A stretch of 64,000 nucleotides of DNA from Liolophura sinensis. Its lineage: Eukaryota > Mollusca > Polyplacophora > Chitonida > Chitonidae. The stretch lies in contig NC_088304.1 in the NCBI RefSeq assembly GCF_032854445.1, positions 5,332,001-5,396,000 of the forward strand, given 5' to 3'. This document shows, one piece after another, positions 12,301-23,500 of this stretch (the first letter of the stretch is position 1; each line of letters begins with the position of its first letter). The position numbers were made by a program, and so were the translations under genes. Under the pieces are notes generated by a model. The model made no database searches. It saw only the letters and a program-made list of their open reading frames with translations, and was not told the DNA's origin.

Positions 12301-15300
12301 TACTGTCCTCGTCATTCATTCAATGACTTTCATGATATCGTTGAAATACTGTCCTCCTCATTCATTCAAAGACTTTCATGATATGGCTGAAATACTGTCC
12401 TCGTCATTCATTCAAAGACTTTCATGATATGATTGAAATACTGCCCTCCTCATTCATTCAATGACTTTCATGATATGGCTGAAATACTGTCCTCGTCATT
12501 CATTCAAAAGACTTTCACGATATGGCTTGAAATACTGCCCTCCTCATTCATTCAATGACTTTCAATGATATGGCTGAAATACTGTTCTCCTCATTCATTC
12601 AAAGACTTTCATGATATGGCTGAAATACTGTTCTCCTTATTCATTCAAAGACTTTCATGATATGGTTGAAATACTGCCCTCCTCATCATTCAATGACTTT
12701 CATGATATGGCTGAAATACTGTTCTCCTCATTCATTCAGAGACTTTCACGATATGGTTGAAATACTGCCCTCATCATTCATTCAAAGGACTTTTCATGAT
12801 ATGGCTGAAATACTGTCCTCCTCATTCATTCAAAGACTTTCATGATATGGCTGAAATATTGCCCTTATCATTCATTCAAAGACTTTGAATACTGTCTGGT
12901 TGAAATACTGTCCTCCTCATTCATTCAATGACTTTCATGATATGGCTGAAATACTGTCCTCCTCATTCATTCAAAGACTTTCACAATAAGGTTGAAATAC
13001 TGCCCTCCTCATTCATTCAAAGACTTTGAATACTGTCTGGTTGAAATACTGTCCTCCTCATTCATTCAAAGACTTTCATGGATATGGCTGAAATACTGCT
13101 CTCCTTATTCATTCAAAAAACTTTCATGATATGGCTGAAATACTGTTCTCCTTATTCATTCAAAGACTTTCATGATATGGTTGAAATACTGCCCTCCTCA
13201 TTCATTCAAAGACTTTGAATACTGTCTGGTTGAAATACTGTCCTCCTCATTCATTCAAAGACTTTCATGATATGGCTGAAATACTGTTCTCCTTATTCAT
13301 TCAAAAACTTTCATGATATGGCTGAAATACTGTTCTCCTTATTCATTCAAAGACTTTCATGATATGGTTGAAATACTGCCCTCCTCATTCATTCAAAGAC
13401 TTTGAATACTGTCTGGTTGAAATACTGTCCTCCTCATTCATTCAAAGAACTTTCATGATATGGTTGAAATACTGCCCTCCTCATTCATTCAATGACTTTC
13501 ATGATATGGCTGAAATACTGTCCTCCTCATTCATTCAAAGACTTTCACAATATGGTTGAAATTACTGCCCTCCTCATTCATTCAAAGACTTTGAATACTG
13601 TCTGGTTGAAATACTGTCCTCCTCATTCATTCAAAGACTTCATGATATGGCTGAAATACTGCTCTCCTTATTCATTCAAAAACTTTCATGATATGGCTGA
13701 AATACTGTTCTCCTTATTCATTCAAAGACTTTCATGATATGGTTGAAATACTGCCCTCCTCATTCATTCAAAGACTTTGAATACTGTCTGGTTGAAAACT
13801 GTCCTCCTCATTCATTCAAAGACTTTCATGATATATGGCTGAAATACTGTTCTCCTTATTCATTCAAAAACTTTCATGATATGGCTGAAATACTGTTCTC
13901 CTTATTCATTCAAAGACTTTCATGATATGGTTGAAATACTGCCCTCCTCATTCATTCAAAGACTTTGAATACTGTCTGGTTGAAATACTGTCCTCCTCAT
14001 TCATTCAAAGACTTTCATGATATGGCTGAAATACTGCTCTCCTTATTCATTCAAAAACTTTCATGATATGGCTGAAATACTGTTCTCCTTATTCATTCAA
14101 AGACTTTCATGATATGGTTGAAATACTGCCCTCCTCATTCATTCAAAGACTTTGAATACTGTCTGGTTGAAATACTGTCCTCCTCATTCATTCAAAGACT
14201 TTCATGATATGGCTGAAATACTGCTCTCCTTATTCATTCAAAAACTTTCATGATATGGCTGAAATACTGTTCTCCTTATTCATTCAAAGACTTTCATGAT
14301 ATGGTTGAAATACTGCCCTCCTCATTCATTCAAAGACTTTGAATACTGTCTGGTTGAAATACTGTCCTCCTCATTCATTCAAAGACTTTCATGATATGGC
14401 TGAAATACTGTTCTCCTTATTCATTCAAAAACTTTCATGATATGGCTGAAATACTGTTCTCCTTATTCATTCAAAGACTTTCATGATATGGTTGAAATAC
14501 TGCCCTCCTCATTCATTCAAAGACTTTGAATACTGTCTGGTTGAAATACTGTCCTCCTCATTCATTCAAAGACTTTCATGATATGGCTGAAAATACTGCT
14601 CTCCTTATTCATTCAAAAACTTTCATGATATGGCTGAAATACTGTTCTCCTTATTCATTCAAAGACTTTCATGATATGGTTGAAATACTGCCCTCCTCAT
14701 TCATTCAAAGACTTTGAATACTGTCTGGTTGAAATACTGTCCTCCTCATTCATTCAAAGACTTTCATGATATGGCTGAAATACTGTTCTCCTTATTCATT
14801 CAAAAACTTTCATGATATGGCTGAAATACTGTTCTCCTTATTCATTCAAAGACTTTCATGATATGGCTGAAATACTGCCCTCATCCTTCATTCAATGACT
14901 TTCATGATATGGCTGAAATACTGTCCTCCTCATTCATTCAAAGACTTTCATGATATGGTTGAAATACTGTCCTCATCATTTATTCAAAGTCTTTCATGAT
15001 ATGGCTGAAATACTGTTCTCCTCATTCATTCAAAGACTTTCACGATATGGTTGAAATACTGCCCTCATCATTCATTCAAAGACTTTCATAATATGGCTGA
15101 AATACTGCCCTTATCATTCATTCAAAGACTTTGAATACTGTCTGGTTGAAATACTGTCCTCCTCATTCATTCAAAGACTTTCATGATATGGCTGAAATAC
15201 TGTTCTCCTCATTCATTCAATGACTTTCATGATATGGCTGAAATACTGCCCTCCTCATTCATTCAATGACTTTCATGATATGGCTGAAATACTGTCCTCA

Positions 15301-18300
15301 TCATTTATTCAATGACTTTCATAATATGGTTGAAATACTGTCCTCCTCATTCATTCAAAGACTTTCATGATATGGCTGAAATACTGTTCTCCTCATTCAT
15401 TCAAAGACTTTCATGATATGGCTGAAATACTGCCCTCATCATTCATTCAATGACTTTCATGATATGGCTGAAATACTGTCCTCATCATTTATTCAATGAC
15501 TTTCATAATATGGTTGAAATACTGTCCTCATCATTCATTCAAAGACTTTCATGGTATGGCTGAAATACTGTCCTCATTCTTTCAGTGACTTTCACAATAT
15601 GGCTGAAATACTGTTCTCCTCATTCATTCAAAGACTTTCATGATATGGCTGAAATACTGTACTCCTCATTCATTCAGTGACATTCACAATATGGTTGAAA
15701 TACTGCCCTCATCATTCATTCAAAGACCTTCATGATATGGCTGAAATACTGTCCTCATCATTTATTCAATGACTTTCATAATATGGCTGAAATACTGTCC
15801 TCATTCTTTCAGTGACTTTCACAATATGGCTGAAATACTGTTCTCCTCATTCATTCAAAGACTTTCATGATATGGCTGAAATAGTGCCCTCATCATTCAT
15901 TCAAAGACTTTCACTATATGGCTGAAATACTGTCCTCTTCATTCATTCAAAGACTTTCATGATATGGCTGAAATATTGCCCTTATCATTCATTCAAAGAC
16001 TTTGAATACTGTCTGGTTGAAATACTGTCCTCATCATTCATTCAAAGACTTTCATAATATGGCTGAAATACTGCCCTCACCATTCATTCAGTGACTTTCA
16101 CAATATGGCTGAAATACCGTTTTCCTCATTCATTCAAAGACTTTCATGATATGGTTGAAATACTGTTCTCCTCATTCATTCAGTGACATTCACAATATGG
16201 CTAAAATACTGTCCTCATCATTCATTCAAAGACTTTCATGATATGGTTGAAATACTGTCCTCATCATTCATTCAAAGACTTTCATAATATGGTTGAAATA
16301 CTGTTCTCCTTATTCATTCAAAGACTTTCATGATATAGTTGAAATACTGCCCTCATCATTCATTCAAAGACTTTCATGATATGGCTGAAATACTGTCCTC
16401 ATTCTTTCAGTGACTTTCATGATATAGCTGAAATACTGTTCTCCTCATTCATTCAAAGACTTTCATGATATGGTTGAAATACTGCCCTACTCATTCATTC
16501 AAAGACTTTCATAATATGGTTGAAATACTGCCCTCATCATTCATTCAAAGACTTCCGTGATATGGCTGAAATACTGTCCTCATTCTTTCAGTGACTTTCA
16601 TGATATGGCTGAAATACTGTCCTCATTCTTTCAGTGACTTTCATGATATGGCTGAAATACTGTTCTCCTCATTTATTCAAAGACTTTCATGATATGGTTG
16701 AAATACTGCCCTCCTCATTCATTCAAAGACTTTCACGATATGGCTGAAATACTGTCCTCATCATTCATTCAAAGACTTTCACAATATGGTTGAAATACTG
16801 TCCTCCTCGTTCATTCAGTGACTTTCATGATATGGCTGAAATACTGCCCTCATCATTCATTCAAAGACATTCATGATATAGCTGAAATACTGTCCTCATT
16901 CATTCAAAGACTTTCATGATATAGCTGAAATACTGCCCTCCTCATTTATTCATTGACTATCACGATGGCTGAAATACTGCCTTGATCATTTATCATTTAC
17001 TTTCATTATATGGCTGAAATACCACTCTCATTATACATTCAGTGTTTTTACAATAAGGCTGAAATACTGTCCTCGTCATTCATTCATTCATGAAAGAATT
17101 GCTTGTTTTTGGAACCAGTTCCTTCAACCCTTGACTGTGTTGCAGTTTTAGGTCATTGGATTTGTCAAGTACCTGGTGATTCTTAGATCTGTTTTGTTCA
17201 AAGCAGACCAACATTTTAGCAAGTTTTCTCCCTTGTCAGGAACTCAGTGCAGACAGGTGAACACCAGGTGCCTCTGTTGCGGGGTCGGCCTTCTGCCAAC
17301 ATCCTAGGTGACTTGACGCGGATGACCCCCGAGGAAGTGATAGAAACCCATGAACTCAAAAAACCCAGCAAGAGACTGGTAAGCTTTCTGTTCGCCCAAA
17401 CTTGAGTGTTGTATAGACTACGGTGCTGTCTGTCATTAGGCGGTGTCCACCTCTTCAGACGTGCGTTGTGGAAAGCAGCTTCTGGAATAAGCTGACGTCA
17501 GTGTGATATTTCAACAGAGTTTTATAATAAGCCTTGTTACTTTCAACCTGAAGTATGCACAAAAACTGAACATTTCTTCTGTTTCATGCTTGCCATTTTT
17601 TTTTTTTTTGTAATGTAGCAATCTCAAATTAAAATACTATCAAGCATTCTATGAACTCTAATAATATAAACACAAAGAAGTCGGAGAATACCATATGTCA
17701 ACGTGGAAAAGACCAGCTGTATTTGACTAAAAATATTGGCCATGACAAAGTTACTTATTTTGCCTTGTTCCGAAAGTTACATTGTTCTTAGAAAGGTGTT
17801 TTGAGGCTGTTTAGTTTACTGGAAATGTAATATTTGATGACCTTTATTTACCTCTAAAAATGTACTTTTTTGTGGAGAAAATTTTAAATGCCCCTCACTC
17901 AGACTACTTGTGGGGCTAAGGTGGCCATATGTGCAGTATAACAGTTGTTGAATACCACTTTTTCTCCACCAGTGTGGTCTGCACAATTGAATGTGATGTG
18001 GGAAAGTTTTGCCACATTTTGGTTGTTTACTCTGGGCACTCCAGTTTCCTCCACCATTAAAACTTACCACCATTCTAATGGTGAAAAATTGTTGAGGATG
18101 GCATTAAACAACACTCAAGTAAACAAAATAGAGAAATAAATTTTTGGGCAAATATAGTATTTCTTTTGTCAAAGCCTGTGATGTGTTCTGTTTCTAGTTC
18201 CCGGGGCACCTGTCTGTAACTATTTGGGACAACCATTTTGATTTCAAGGATATCCCAGTAATGAGGGTAAGTCTGTTTTTTTTTGTTTTTCTTTTCAGAT

Positions 18301-21300
18301 AACCCTCTCTATCTGACAGTAAATGTTTATTAAACAGCCTGGAATGCTGGTCAATTTTGTAATTATAATGCTCAGGCCTTTGCTGTAGCTTTGTTTTCGC
18401 AGCAGTTGATTTCCCCAGCCAATGAGGTTGTAGGCTTGAGTCGAGCTTCCCTGTCAGGAGGTTTTTGTCAGATACTTTTCCAGGGAAGATATTGATCTTC
18501 AGTTTATCGTGGTTTAGAGCCTTATGGAACATGTTTATTGAATTAGTACCGGTGCTTCAATCAAGAAATGCTGCGTTTTCACACATGCTTTGCAGGTGTG
18601 CAAAGGAGACTGACGTAATTAGTAAACTGTAAGCAACAAGTTTTGCTATCAGCTGGTGCATGCATTCTGTGACACTCTTCTAAGAAAAATATCCAATGCG
18701 TGACATTGTGTGCCTGGCTTGTTTAGTAGACGCGGAAGTTTATCCGAGGATGATTGATAGTCCCGAGTGACATTGTGTCCCTGGCTTGTTTAGTAGACGC
18801 TAAAGCTTATCCGTGGATGGTTAACAGTCCCGAGTGACATTGTGTCCCTGGCTTGTTTAGTAGACGCTAAAGCTTATCCGTGGATGATTGACAGTTCCGA
18901 GTGACATTGTGTCCCTGGGTTGTTTAGTAGATGCTAAAGCTTATCCATGGGTGATTGACAGTCCCGAGTGACATTGTGTCCCTGGCTTGTTTAGCAGACG
19001 CTGAAGCTTATCCATGGGTGATTGACAGTCCCGAGTGACATTGTGTCCCTGGCTTGTTTAGTAGACGCTAAAGCTTATCCGAGGGTGATTGACAGTTCTG
19101 AGTGACGTGTCCCTGGCTTGTTTAGTAGATGCTAAAGCTTATCCGTGAATTTGACAGTTCCGAGTGACATTGTGTCCCTGGCTTGTTTAGTAGACGCTAA
19201 AGCTTATCCATGGATGACTGACAGTTCCGAGTGACATTGTGTCCCTGGCTTGTTTAGAAGACACTAAAGCTTATCCGTGGATGTTCGACAGTCCCGAGTG
19301 ACGTTGAGTCCCTGGCTTGTTTAGTAGACGCTGAAGGTTATCCGTGGATGACTGACAGTTCCGAGTGACGTTGTGTCCCTGGCTTGTTTAGCAGACGCTG
19401 ACGCTTATCCGTGGACGGTTGACAGTCCCAAGTGACATTGTGTCCCTGGCTTGTTTAGTAGACGTTAAAGCTTATCCGTGGATGATCGACAGTCCCGAGT
19501 GACGTTGAGTCCCTGGCTTGTTTAGTAGACGCTGAAGCTTATCCATGGATGATTGACAGTTCTAAAGCCTGGAATCTTCTCTGAATTGTAATGAAATGTT
19601 AAACACCACATTAATAAATAAATAAACAAACCAAGTGTTTCAAATCCTCTTTGATTCTGCAGTGATCACCTCGTTTACCTTTTTGCTCAGACTACCCTCT
19701 GATTTTCAGACCTACAAGACCCAGCTGGCCTCGGCGGGTAACCTTGACCTTTACATCAAGGCTCAGAAAGGACTGACGGGAAAGCTTATGGCTAGTCTTG
19801 TCAACAGCAACATGAAGAGTTTTGAAAAGAGTGGCCCAGTCTTTGAGAAAGAAGCCAAATTCTTTGAACAGATTGTCACCAAAACTTACTATGAGCTTGT
19901 TGTAAGTATGGTTTAATTTCAGTATAAAACCATGTTTATTTGTCTGATCAAAATAATCTCTTCCAACTACAATTGCCTGTAAAATATTTGATCAGCCATT
20001 GAGAAAATTTGAGAACAAGGGAGTCTGGAGTTGCATTTTTGACACTGTTGAGCAAGTGCTACATGTTAACAGGATATATACAGTAATGAAAATCATCTAC
20101 AGGATGTGACTTCAATATCCTGACCATAGAATCCTCTAAATAAATATCTCAGGAATTGAATGTCATGCATTATTGATAATATTAATTGTTACATATACCC
20201 ACCTATGTTAAACTAAAAAGCAGACATGCCAACCATTACGATTTGGGCATAATGAGTACAATTTTACTGTGTTAATTACACCATTACGCTCAAGTCATAA
20301 ATTATTACGGTTTCTAGCAAATTTCAAAAGTTCCGTCAGTCAGTTCAAACAATCTCTATCCAGTGTTGTCGGCTCTTGGACTCGCGGCAATCTCTTCCCG
20401 AGTTGTCATTCCTTGCCAGGACATGCCCTGGATTAGAAATTGTCAGGGGCAACAGGATTTCTGTATGAGTTCAGAGGTGTAGTCTGTGATTGGCCAATAG
20501 ATGTAAACTGACCAGTGAGATCACTTCAGACATTCTTGGTATTATTGTCTGCATAAAACCATGGCAGAATCTGATAGTCCCGTGAAAAAGCGCCAAAAAC
20601 CCAGTGGAAATACAAAAACTGTTGATCAAATGTACAAGGAGGAACACCACTGGGAGTGGAAATACAAAAACTGTTGATCAAACCTACAAGGAGGAATACC
20701 ACCGAGAGTGAAAATACAAAAACTGTTGATCAAACGTACAAGGAGGAATACCACCGGGAGTGAAAATACAAAAACTGTTGATCAAACATACAAGGAGGAA
20801 TACCACCGGGAGTGAAAATACAAGAACTGTTGATCAAACGTACAAGGAGGAACACCACTGGGAGTGGAAATACAAAAACTGTTGATCAAACGTACAAAGA
20901 GGAATACCACCGGGAGTGAAAATACAAGAACTGTTGATCAAACATACAAGGAGGAACACCACCGGGAGTGGAAATACAAAAACTGTTGATCAAACGTACA
21001 AGGAGGAACACCACTGGGAGTGAAAATACAAAAACTGTTGATCAAACGTACAAAGAGGAATACCACCGGGAGTGAAAATACAAGAACTGTTGATCAAACG
21101 TACAAGGAGGAACACCACCGAGAGTGAAAATACAAGAACTGTTGATCAAATGTACAAGGAGGAACACCACTGGGAGTGGAAATACAAAAACTGTTGATCA
21201 AACGTACAAAGAGGAATACCACCGGGAGTGAAAATACAAAAACTGTTGATCAAACATACAAGGAGGAATACCACCGGGAGTGAAAATACAAGAACTGTTG

Positions 21301-22408
21301 ATCAAACGTACAAGGAGGAACACCACCGAGAGTGAAAATACAAAAACTGTTGATCAAACGTACAAGGAGGAACACCACCGGGAGTGGAAATACAAAAACT
21401 TTTGATCAAATGTACAAGGAGGAATAAGACCGAGAGTATCCTGTTATCAGGCATTTTTGTTATATTTATAAATTGTTAGTTTAGTCCTCACTCTTGGGTC
21501 CTTTTTTGAAATTTGAGCAATTTGGCTTTTTACTTATTACACATAAAATAATTTTGTGTCATTAGATAATTATTATTGATATAAAATAATCCAAAATATG
21601 CTGAGAATCTGAGGTAATTAAGGTTCCCTACGCTGGGTTCATATACCTCCTGGACAGCCCTGAAAACTCCAGGAATTACTATACCAACCTGGAAAGCCCT
21701 TGAATACAAAGCCTATGTGACATGCTTAATTTAGAAAGTTGAACTCCTTAAAACTGTTTTGAAGGGTCTTCAAAACTCCTGAAGAGCTGATAGAATTTGT
21801 TGACTGACTAAGTGCATGTAACCTGCCTATATTACTGGTAATAAAATTTTGTCTCATTGTGATAAATCTCCAGAATAATTCTTGATCTTTTTGCCATCAA
21901 CAGGTCAAAAAAAGTTGTCACCCACTCCTAACGGCATTTGGGGTGACCGTCTACAGCACTCACATAAATCATCAGGATTTTATATCATTGAATGGTGGCA
22001 TGTCTGAAAAAATCATATGCAACCCCCCCGTGCCGCAAAGCAACGACGTCTTGACCAAAAGGGATGTCGACAGAGTGTTGTGGCAGCTTGATAACTTCAT
22101 ATTATTGCTGCTTTCATTTTGTCTGACAACCCATTCAGCAAACAAGTTTGATGGCCATGGTTATAATTTGTGGGTCAGTCAGTCAGTTCTCTTATAGTCC
22201 ACACTACCTTTGTTTCGATTGAGTGTCATTTGACCTAGATATTATGTTTATCTGGTTACAGGAGAATGCATTGTTGGAGGCAGGCTATGGGCCGCTAAAG
22301 ACAGACCCCCCTTCTGATGAGGCCTCTGGCCAGCACGGTGTCCCCACCCAGGCGGTAGGCGGGGGTTGGGGTGAGGATGATCCTGACAGCCCACCAGCAT
22401 TTGAGTGA
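1..22408 (+). CDS. 3' part of a multi-exon gene for a large protein with C2-like modules (family uncertain)
   Basis: Exons joined by reading frame and GT-AG sites: 1-142, 685-852, 2532-2646, 4004-4286, 4906-5154, 5900-6052, 8421-8589, 9040-9204, 10663-10823, 11773-11818 plus 11883-11958 (see findings), 17240-17378, 18198-18266, 19710-19901, 22262-22408, with TGA at 22406. All phases agree, giving 757 residues to the stop; the N-terminus lies before the window. The protein shows recurring beta-rich units with motifs LGWSKVPLYDQ, LRLYTVD, CTILVRLM and MGWAVVPLF, separated by a proline-rich, basic linker in the 4004-4286 exon, and ends in an acidic glycine/proline tail. No signal peptide or membrane segment is visible in this part. 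The pattern suggests tandem C2-like domains. It faintly recalls the C-terminal region of CCDC17-type proteins, but that is from memory and unproven. Certainty that it is a gene is high; the function is unknown. Confidence 0.8.
353..390. repeat. (TTTA)n microsatellite
   Basis: About eight perfect ttta units within the first intron of the C2-like gene, next to gattcatgtttattgcc. It may be the tail of a decayed SINE. The rest of that intron (to 684) shows nothing. Confidence 0.8.
853..1900 (+). other. Intron sequence with no recognised content
   Basis: AT-rich intronic DNA of the C2-like gene between the donor at 853 and the 89-bp tandem array. No coding exon, SINE or inverted repeat was recognised by eye. 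Confidence 0.5.
1910..2531. repeat. 89-bp minisatellite abutting a splice acceptor
   Basis: Seven tandem units with starts at 1912, 2001, 2090, 2179, 2268, 2357 and 2446, and an eighth start at 2535 that is already exon. Each unit carries cctcag followed by agctgag[c/t]ctg, the same bases as the true acceptor and first exon bases at 2526-2541. Units are over 90% alike by eye. Confidence 0.9.
2656..3405. repeat. 31-bp minisatellite just after a splice donor
   Basis: About 24 units of a 31-bp motif including ttacctgtacaagtttgacc and cctaaccagaa. It begins about 10 bases after the donor gtaagt at 2647. Variants (tgcac/tgtac, aatcag/aaccag) are interspersed. Confidence 0.9.
3690..3936 (-). mobile_element. 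tRNA-derived SINE, nearly full length, antisense
   Basis: It reads cgccgtacacaagaatatttc, then agccagcattatggtggg, aggaagctggtatgaactg, and ends ctcggccacggaggccccc. Read on the minus strand it begins with a tRNA-like head (A box region) and ends in an AAAT-type tail. Confidence 0.75.
4272..4500. repeat. 29-bp minisatellite containing a splice donor
   Basis: Eight units starting at 4272, 4301, 4330, 4359, 4388, 4417, 4446 and 4475. The first unit contains the end of the coding exon (gcctcagtggtcaag) and the real donor gttagt at 4287. Later units repeat both, with gttagt or gtttgt at the donor position. Confidence 0.92.
5770..5870. mobile_element. Truncated copy of the CCCTAATTC inverted-repeat element
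   Basis: It begins tactctaattcctcaacc and ttttgcatatgaaag, matching one terminus of the family seen complete at 55123-55329. The other terminus is missing. It ends about 30 bases before an exon acceptor of the C2-like gene. Confidence 0.55.
6100..7330. repeat. 36-bp minisatellite with long open frames on both strands
   Basis: About 34 units of 36 bp (including atccacagatataaccctca and tctgtctaaaagcta) in an intron, starting some 50 bases after the donor at 6053. Because 36 is a multiple of three, it produces open frames of over 400 codons on both strands with a 12-residue period. The preceding exon frame stops at 6097-6099 before reaching them, so they are not taken as genes. Confidence 0.92.
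7331..8189 (+). other. Intron sequence with no recognised content
   Basis: AT-rich intron between the 36-bp array and a diverged SINE. No exon with proper splice sites and no repeat was recognised. Confidence 0.45.
8190..8345 (+). mobile_element. Diverged SINE with a B-box-like motif
   Basis: acaggttcaaatccagctcg at about 8236 matches a polymerase III B box (GGTTCAAATCC). It is followed by diverged SINE body sequence ending ctccggtttcctcagcc. Confidence 0.5.
8803..8940 (+). mobile_element. SINE fragment, sense
   Basis: gagttcaagtccagctcatg (B-box-like), then ggcttcctctccgg, gcaacctgcagatggtcg and a taataaataagtaaa tail. Confidence 0.65.
9680..9838. repeat. 23-bp minisatellite
   Basis: About six and a half units of a 23-bp motif beginning ttgcatatggtattatttga. 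Three variants (ttgaacg, tagaaag, ttgaaag endings) recur in order, giving a 69-bp higher-order period. Intronic in the C2-like gene. Confidence 0.88.
10169..10388. mobile_element. CCCTAATTC inverted-repeat element, full length
   Basis: About 220 bp with left end tactctaattcttcagc and right end aaaatgttgaggaattatggta, which are inverted repeats. Internal motif actgataaaattagac is shared with other copies. Non-coding. Confidence 0.65.
11410..11580 (+). mobile_element. SINE fragment, second subfamily
   Basis: ggtggtttactccaggcac, then ggtttcccacccttaccca, tttttgagtactgcattaac and an aaataaataaa tail. The subfamily differs from the 8803 copy in the middle. Confidence 0.55.
12040..17095. repeat. 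5 kb minisatellite of 46-bp units with higher-order structure
   Basis: Roughly 110 units of a 46-bp motif including ttcattcaaagactttcatg and atatggctgaaatactgtcc fill most of one intron of the C2-like gene. From about 13022 to 14890 a four-unit block of about 187 bp, marked by the variant gactttgaatactgtctgg, repeats ten times (13022, 13211, 13398, 13587, 13773, 13961, 14148, 14335, 14522, 14710). Units decay towards 16900-17095. Confidence 0.95.
17985..18140 (+). mobile_element. SINE fragment, second subfamily
   Basis: ttgtttactctgggcactcc, agtttcctccaccattaaaac, then ggcattaaacaacactcaag and an aataaa tail. Confidence 0.5.
18700..19565. repeat. 67-bp minisatellite
   Basis: About 13 units of 67 bp, each with tgtccctggcttgtttagta and a following gacgctaaagcttatccgtgg. 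It ends about 145 bases before the acceptor at 19708. Point variants are scattered. Confidence 0.9.
20488..20640 (+). other. Promoter-like segment and ORF start of an unknown element
   Basis: A CCAAT pair (attggccaat, 20489-20498), a TATA-like cataaaa (20552) and a well-placed ATG (accATGG, 20561) precede a short frame beginning MAESDSPVKKRQKPSGNTK, which then dissolves into the 52-bp tandem array. It looks like the 5' end of a transposon gene or a duplicated gene fragment. No family is recognised. Confidence 0.3.
20610..21430. repeat. 52-bp minisatellite
   Basis: About 16 units of 52 bp containing aaaaactgttgatcaaacgt and acaaggaggaataccaccgg. The first unit overlaps the short open frame that starts at 20561, suggesting the array grew out of that sequence. 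Confidence 0.9.
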
Positions 22409-23500
22409 TACAGTGCCAGGGATTCTGCAGGGAGAGGCAGAACATTTGAAAATGCCACTATTTTCTTATGTTGCTTGAAGAAGTCAAGTTTCATTACACT
22501 TTACATTACCAAGAGCATGCATGAATGTTAAAACACAGATTAATAACGGGCTCTGTGAAGCATTGCATGATGCAAAGTAGAAACTTTGTCCATGGTGTGA
22601 AGCTGAGTAGATTTTGTGATGTAATGCAGCATTAGTTGTGTAGAATTCACATTTGGGACCAGTGTGTGTACGGCTTATGATCATTTTGTGAACATAGTTT
22701 GGGACCAGTATGTGAATGGCATGGGACCACTTTATGAACATAGTTTGTGACCAGCGTGTGTACAACTTGGGACTGTTTTGGGAACGTAGTTACGGACCAG
22801 CGTGTGTATGGCTTGGAACCACTGTGAACATAGTTTGGGACCAGTGTGCGTACAGCTTTGGACCACTTTGTGAACATAGTTTGGAATGTCTTTGTTTGCT
22901 GTACTGGCCCAGTGAAGTGCATGATTTGATGGATACGCTTACTTTCAATCCCAAGACTGCAATCGACAAAAACCCAGAACCCCTGAATACGGGTACTAAA
23001 AGGTAACAGTAAATATTTCAGCCCTATTAAAGAAATATTTACATCACAAATACAGCAATAGTTTACAAGACACCTGATATTTAGACTGTCACAAGTTTAG
23101 TTATCGTAACTTAAGTAGTTTGTAAGCTGTATGTTGGATTTTGTAGTCTTTTATATCTTTGAACTTACGTTCATTCATGCTCCACCTTCCACTACAAAAC
23201 CACCATTCAAAAACAAAGTTCTGCCAGCATGTTTGCTTTGATCCCTTGATACAGTTCTAGACTGGCAGTGACTCCACCATTTTAAGCACTGGGTTCTTGT
23301 AGGAACAACATGTATATGCAGGCTTTCCCAAGCTTGGTCTTCTCAAAGAAACTCTCATATCGCAAAAGGGATTTGATGAACTGGCTGTATGGTGACAGAG
23401 CAGGAATTGTACTCTGTCAAATGGAGTAATCTACTGTGTCTAATGGAGTAATCAGACTTCAAAGGTAAAATGCCTGAATAAAATATTACATCTATTTTTA
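22409..23500 (+). other. Probable 3'UTR of the C2-like gene
   Basis: This follows the TGA at 22406 and contains the 46-bp repeat at about 22645-22885. The first good polyadenylation hexamer AATAAA is at 23477-23482; another AATAAA near 25866 could serve a longer transcript. The extent is inferred. Confidence 0.45.
22645..22890. repeat. 46-bp repeats in the 3'UTR of the C2-like gene
   Basis: About five diverged units combining catagtttgggaccagtgtg and cttgggaccactttgtgaa. Open frames on the minus strand here come only from the repeat. Confidence 0.8.

Noticed and set aside
12657-14717. Several 60-80 codon open frames with IWLKYCPPHSF-type repeats
   Set aside because: They are readings of the 46-bp minisatellite, broken irregularly by indels.
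20610-21430. Regular repeats that could suggest a CRISPR array
   Set aside because: Units are contiguous with no unique spacers, and the context is an animal intron. The same holds for every other array in the window.
21901-22200. Possible extra exon (acceptor caacag at 21898-21903, frame to 22197)
   Set aside because: The exons at 19710 and 22262 join in phase without it, and the frame has no recognisable motif or good donor.
22484-23006. Open frames on both strands of about 90 codons after the C2-like gene
   Set aside because: They follow the 46-bp 3'UTR repeat and lack splice or start signals.
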